Source: Kiritimatiellia bacterium (GTDB lineage Bacteria; Verrucomicrobiota; Kiritimatiellia; RFP12; UBA1067). Taken from it: a stretch of DNA of 8,918 nucleotides. This document shows, in pieces, positions 6,278-8,918 of this stretch (the stretch's first letter is position 1; every line of letters begins with the position of its first letter). The notes beneath the pieces were generated by a model. That model was not told the DNA's origin and ran no database searches. It saw only the letters and a list, made by a program, of their open reading frames with translations. The stretch covers positions 1-8,918 of the forward strand of contig JAEDMC010000126.1 in assembly GCA_016303225.1 (NCBI GenBank). The letters are read 5' to 3'. The position numbers and the translations under genes are program-made.

Positions 6278-6297
6278 CTACCGTCTACCAACTCACA
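6263..6297. repeat. nCTACCn heptamer array at the fmt/yejB junction
   Basis: Five 7-nt units run in phase. TCTACCA at 6270 and 6284 is exact, ACTACCG lies at 6277, and weaker units lie at 6263 and 6291. Together they give a 10-nt direct repeat (6270-6279 and 6284-6293) with a 14-nt period, the same super-period as the direct repeat in the mutS array. The array contains part of the fmt TGA stop (6293-6295), the whole 15-nt gap and the earliest possible start codon of the yejB-type gene. No good Shine-Dalgarno is visible within it. Confidence 0.7.
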
Positions 6298-7267
6298 AAA
6301 CATCTTCCATCGCCCTCAACACCCGTCCGCGCAAAAGCGCCCCGCCGCTCATCGTCGAGCTGCCCTCGGGCTTGACCTCGAGAAGCTGCAACGCCGTATC
6401 GTGGCACTTGACGATCGGACCGTCCTTTTCGAGCTTCACGATCGTACCCGCCGGGGCTTCAGTCCATCCCGGCTCCATTGACTTGACGATGCGCGCCTTG
6501 GTGATGACGAGACGACCGGCGTTCCCTTTCTTGCGGAATCGCTCCGGCAGGAAGGTAAAGCACCCCGGCCACGGATTGTACGCACGGATGCGGCGCTCGA
6601 TCTCGATAACCGGCGAATCCCAGACGATGAGCCCGTCCGTCTTGCGCAGTTTCTTCACATGCGTCGCGTACATCTCGTCTTGCGGCACTTCGGGCGGCAG
6701 TTTGCCCTCAGCCATCAGCCGCAGGGCTTTCGCCAACGCCACCCCCCCGGCGACCGCCAGGTCGTCCATCAGCATGCCGCCAGTCGTATCAGGGTAGATC
6801 GGTTCGTAGCTCTGCAGCATAATGGGGCCGTCATCAAGTCCGACGCCCATGTGCATCACGGTGACGCCCGTCTTCCTGTCGCCCGCCTCCAGCGCAGCAA
6901 TGACCGGCGCCGCACCACGGTACTTGGGAAGAAGCGAGAAATGACAGTTAACGCACCCATGCGGCGGCAAGTCGAGAAGCGGCTTCTTGAGAATCTGTCC
7001 GAACGCGACGACCGCGACCACATCCGGCTTCCACGCGCGGATTTGCGCCATCGGCTCCTCGTCATTCACCTTCTCGGGCTTGATGATCTCGGTCAATCCG
7101 CGGCATTGCGCGTATTGGGCAAGCGGACACGGCGACAGCACCTTGCCACGGCCGACCGGACGGTCCGGTTGCGTGACGATGCCGACAATCTCCAAACACT
7201 CCTCGCGCAACAGCGCGCGAAGACACTCGGCCGATGCCGAAGACGATCCCATGAACACCACTCGCAT
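6293..7267 (-). CDS. fmt: Methionyl-tRNA formyltransferase
   Basis: Fmt transfers a formyl group from 10-formyltetrahydrofolate to the methionine on initiator tRNA in the cytoplasm. The 324 residues compare with 315 in E. coli. The N-terminal catalytic domain has TQPDRPVGRGK (32-42), the catalytic segment VNCHFSLLPKYRGAAP with Asn107 and His109, and the catalytic Asp145 in VGLDDG. The C-terminal OB-fold domain contains RAYNPWPG, near residues 229-236, and a later APAGTI. The ATG start gives a canonical beginning (MRVVFMG) with no residues missing. No Shine-Dalgarno is present, but an extended -10 element lies just upstream and predicts a very short leader. The partner gene def, often next to fmt, is absent; ettA lies upstream and the yejB-type gene 15 nt downstream. 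Confidence 0.97.
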   Translation of the reverse strand: MRVVFMGSSSASAECLRALLREECLEIVGIVTQPDRPVGRGKVLSPCPLAQYAQCRGLTEIIKPEKVNDEEPMAQIRAWKPDVVAVVAFGQILKKPLLDLPPHGCVNCHFSLLPKYRGAAPVIAALEAGDRKTGVTVMHMGVGLDDGPIMLQSYEPIYPDTTGGMLMDDLAVAGGVALAKALRLMAEGKLPPEVPQDEMYATHVKKLRKTDGLIVWDSPVIEIERRIRAYNPWPGCFTFLPERFRKKGNAGRLVITKARIVKSMEPGWTEAPAGTIVKLEKDGPIVKCHDTALQLLEVKPEGSSTMSGGALLRGRVLRAMEDVL

Positions 7268-7278
7268 AATTGAGTGGT

Positions 7279-7287
7279 ATTATAGCA
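7279..7287 (-). promoter_or_regulatory. Extended -10 promoter for fmt and the downstream operon
   Basis: The coding strand reads TGCTATAAT, an exact extended -10 (TGnTATAAT). No good -35 lies 16-18 nt upstream; the nearest candidate, TTGCAA at 7312-7307, is 22 nt away. An extended -10 can work without one. The expected start is near 7272, leaving about 5 nt before the fmt ATG at 7267. The element lies in the short gap after ettA and is markedly AT-rich against its surroundings. Confidence 0.6.
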
Positions 7288-7308
7288 AAAACGGATTACT
7301 TCCGCTTT
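7287..7308 (-). terminator. Possible weak terminator hairpin at the ettA 3' end
   Basis: On the coding strand AAAGCGGA (7308-7301) can pair with TCCGTTTT (7295-7288), including one G-U pair. The 5-nt loop AGTAA contains the ettA stop codon, and a run of five T's forms and follows the lower stem. The U tract is used in the stem and only one U remains outside it, so termination may be partial. It would separate ettA from the fmt promoter immediately downstream. Confidence 0.35.
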
Positions 7309-8900
7309 GCAAGCATCTCGTGATACTCGCTGTAGCTGCCTTCGAACCAAGTCGTCTTGCCCTTGCCCTCGAAAGCGAGAATGTGCGTGGCAATGCGGTC
7401 GAGGAACCAGCGGTCGTGAGAGACGACCATCACGCAGCCGCCGAACTCCTGCAGACCCTCTTCAAGCGAACGCAAGGTCGCAACGTCAAGGTCGTTCGTC
7501 GGCTCGTCCAGAAGCAGGAGGTTGCCGCCCGAAGTGAGGAGCTTCGCGAGATGGACGCGGTTACGCTCGCCGCCGGAAAGGACGCCGACTTTCTTCTGCT
7601 GCTCCGGACCGCGGAAGTTGAATCGGCTGCAGTAGGCGCGGCCGTTCATCATCGTGGTGCCGGCCAGCTTCACGAACTCGCCGCCACCCGTGATCGCCTC
7701 GTAGACGGTCTCGTCCGGCTTCAGCTCGCTGCGCGTCTGGTCGACATACGAGAGCTTCACCGTCTCGCCGACCGTGAACGTTCCTGCGAGCGGCTTCAGC
7801 TGTCCCGTAATCAGCTTGAAGAGCGTCGTCTTGCCGGCGCCGTTCGCACCAATGACGCCCACGATGCCGCCACGCGGCAAATCGAAATTCAAATCATCGT
7901 AGAGGACCTGGTCGTCAAAGCCCATCTTCACGTGCTCGGCGCGAACGACGAGGTTGCCGAGCCGCGGGCCCGGCGGGATGCGGATGACGAGATCGTCCTC
8001 ACGCGTGTTGACCTCCTGCTTCTGCAGCTCCTCGTAGCGCTCGACGCGGGCCTTCGCCTTCGCATGACGTCCCGAGGGATTAGTCTGAATCCACTTGAGC
8101 TCGTTCTCGAGCATCTTCTGGCGAGACTTCTCGACCTTCGCCTCACGCTGAAGCATCGCCTCCTTCTGCTTGAGCCACTCCTCGTAGTTGCCCTTGTAGG
8201 GATAGCAGACACCGTGATCAAGCTCGAGAATCCAGTCCGTGACGTCCGAGAGGAAGTAGCGGTCGTGCGTGACGACGATGAGCGTGCCCTTGAACTCCTT
8301 CAGGTACGCCTCCAGCCGAAACGTCGTCTCGGCATCAAGATGGTTCGTCGGTTCGTCGAGGAGGAGAACGTCTGGATTGGACAGAAGGAGACGCGCAATC
8401 GCGACACGGCGGCGCTCGCCACCCGAAAGCACCGCAACCTTCTTGTCGCCGTTCGGGCAGCCGAGGTCCGCCATGCGGCGCTCGACGAGGTTCTCGAGGT
8501 TCCAGTAGTCGTTCTGGTCGATGATGGTCTGCAGCCGCTCCATTTCCGCCGCAGCCTTGGGATCGTCGAGGTTGCAGCAGAGGTCTTCGTACTTCTCGAC
8601 CATCGCCTGGGCGTCGGCGACGCCCTCCATGACCGTCTCAAGGACGGTCTTGGAGTCGTCGAGCACCGGCTCCTGCGGCAGGTACCCGACCTTGGTCCCC
8701 TTCGCGACCTGCACGGTGCCCATGAGCTCCGTGTCAAGTCCCGCGAGGATCTTGAGAAGCGACGACTTGCCGGCGCCGTTGCCGCCGATGACGCCGATGT
8801 GCGCACCGTAGAAGAACGAGAGGTTGACGTCCTTCAGGATCGTCTTCGTCCCCTGTTGCTTCGTGACATCAATCAAGCTGAACTGATATTCTCCTGCCAT
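7296..8900 (-). CDS. ettA: Energy-dependent translational throttle protein EttA (ABC-F)
   Basis: EttA is a soluble ABC-F ATPase that binds the ribosomal E site, contacts the P-site tRNA and gates entry into elongation according to cell energy state. The 534 residues (555 in E. coli) hold two ABC domains and no membrane segment. Domain 1 has Walker A GGNGAGKSS (39-47), signature LSGGE (158-162), Walker B with Asp182-Glu183 and His212. Domain 2 has Walker A GANGAGKTT (351-359), LSGGE (441-445), Asp465-Glu466 and His495. The arm insertion in domain 1 (about 92-145) and the linker SGRHAKAKARVERYEEL (276-292), which matches the P-site-tRNA-contact linker of EttA, favour EttA over other ABC-F proteins. 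The ATG start has a strong Shine-Dalgarno. The gene is probably transcribed from beyond the right edge, separately from fmt. Confidence 0.96.
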   Translation of the reverse strand: MAGEYQFSLIDVTKQQGTKTILKDVNLSFFYGAHIGVIGGNGAGKSSLLKILAGLDTELMGTVQVAKGTKVGYLPQEPVLDDSKTVLETVMEGVADAQAMVEKYEDLCCNLDDPKAAAEMERLQTIIDQNDYWNLENLVERRMADLGCPNGDKKVAVLSGGERRRVAIARLLLSNPDVLLLDEPTNHLDAETTFRLEAYLKEFKGTLIVVTHDRYFLSDVTDWILELDHGVCYPYKGNYEEWLKQKEAMLQREAKVEKSRQKMLENELKWIQTNPSGRHAKAKARVERYEELQKQEVNTREDDLVIRIPPGPRLGNLVVRAEHVKMGFDDQVLYDDLNFDLPRGGIVGVIGANGAGKTTLFKLITGQLKPLAGTFTVGETVKLSYVDQTRSELKPDETVYEAITGGGEFVKLAGTTMMNGRAYCSRFNFRGPEQQKKVGVLSGGERNRVHLAKLLTSGGNLLLLDEPTNDLDVATLRSLEEGLQEFGGCVMVVSHDRWFLDRIATHILAFEGKGKTTWFEGSYSEYHEMLAKRK

Positions 8901-8907
8901 TTCATTC

Positions 8908-8914
8908 TCCTTTC
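8908..8914 (-). promoter_or_regulatory. Strong Shine-Dalgarno of ettA
   Basis: AAAGGAG lies 7 nt before the ettA ATG at 8900. It is the closest match to the 16S anti-Shine-Dalgarno in the window and fixes the start. It contrasts with fmt, which has none, and with the repeat-built sites of the later genes. The ettA promoter is outside the window. Confidence 0.85.
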
Positions 8915-8918
8915 GTAA

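Noticed and set aside
6987..8918. A very long plus-strand open frame, open to the right edge, opposite ettA and the 5' half of fmt
   Set aside because: It is the antisense shadow of two genes with unmistakable motifs. Its product is rich in R, L, D and V with no domain pattern, as expected from GC-biased codons read backwards.

Overview
The window is a GC-rich bacterial chromosomal segment. Six complete genes all lie on the minus strand, so transcription runs from high to low coordinates. In transcription order they are: ettA (ABC-F translation factor), fmt (Met-tRNAi formyltransferase), a yejB-type and a yejE-type permease pair of a peptide-class ABC importer, a gltS-type sodium/glutamate symporter, and mutS (mismatch recognition ATPase). 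No RNA gene, insertion sequence, prophage or CRISPR array is visible. The genes are intact and are housekeeping or transport functions. No taxonomic marker is present. The gene mix and the heavy load of short degenerate repeats make me think of the PVC group (Verrucomicrobiota/Kiritimatiellota), but this is a weak guess.

Layout. 8918-7296: a strong Shine-Dalgarno, then ettA. 7308-7268: a 28-nt gap holding a possible small terminator hairpin and an extended -10 promoter whose predicted start lies only about 5 nt before fmt. 7267-210: five tightly packed genes (fmt, yejB, yejE, gltS, mutS; gaps of 15, 37, 45 and 4 nt), which look like one operon. 209-1: a gene-free tail after mutS filled with repeats. 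The yejA binding protein and yejF ATPase genes expected with yejBE are not in the window.

The unusual layer is a set of short, degenerate, strictly phased word arrays, each with its own word and its own period. They are an octamer array after mutS, a heptamer array of about 105 nt inside the mutS reading frame, a two-unit octamer at the gltS/mutS junction, a looser 6/7-nt array at the yejE/gltS junction, an in-frame 9-mer array inside yejE, a telomere-like CCTAAYY heptamer array at the yejB/yejE junction, and an nCTACCn heptamer array at the fmt/yejB junction. Several supply stop codons, ribosome binding sites or start codons to the adjacent genes. One can form a G-quadruplex over the yejE ribosome binding site. 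The mutS array can form a long hairpin, and because its unit is 7 nt, gain or loss of one unit would frameshift the mismatch-repair gene.
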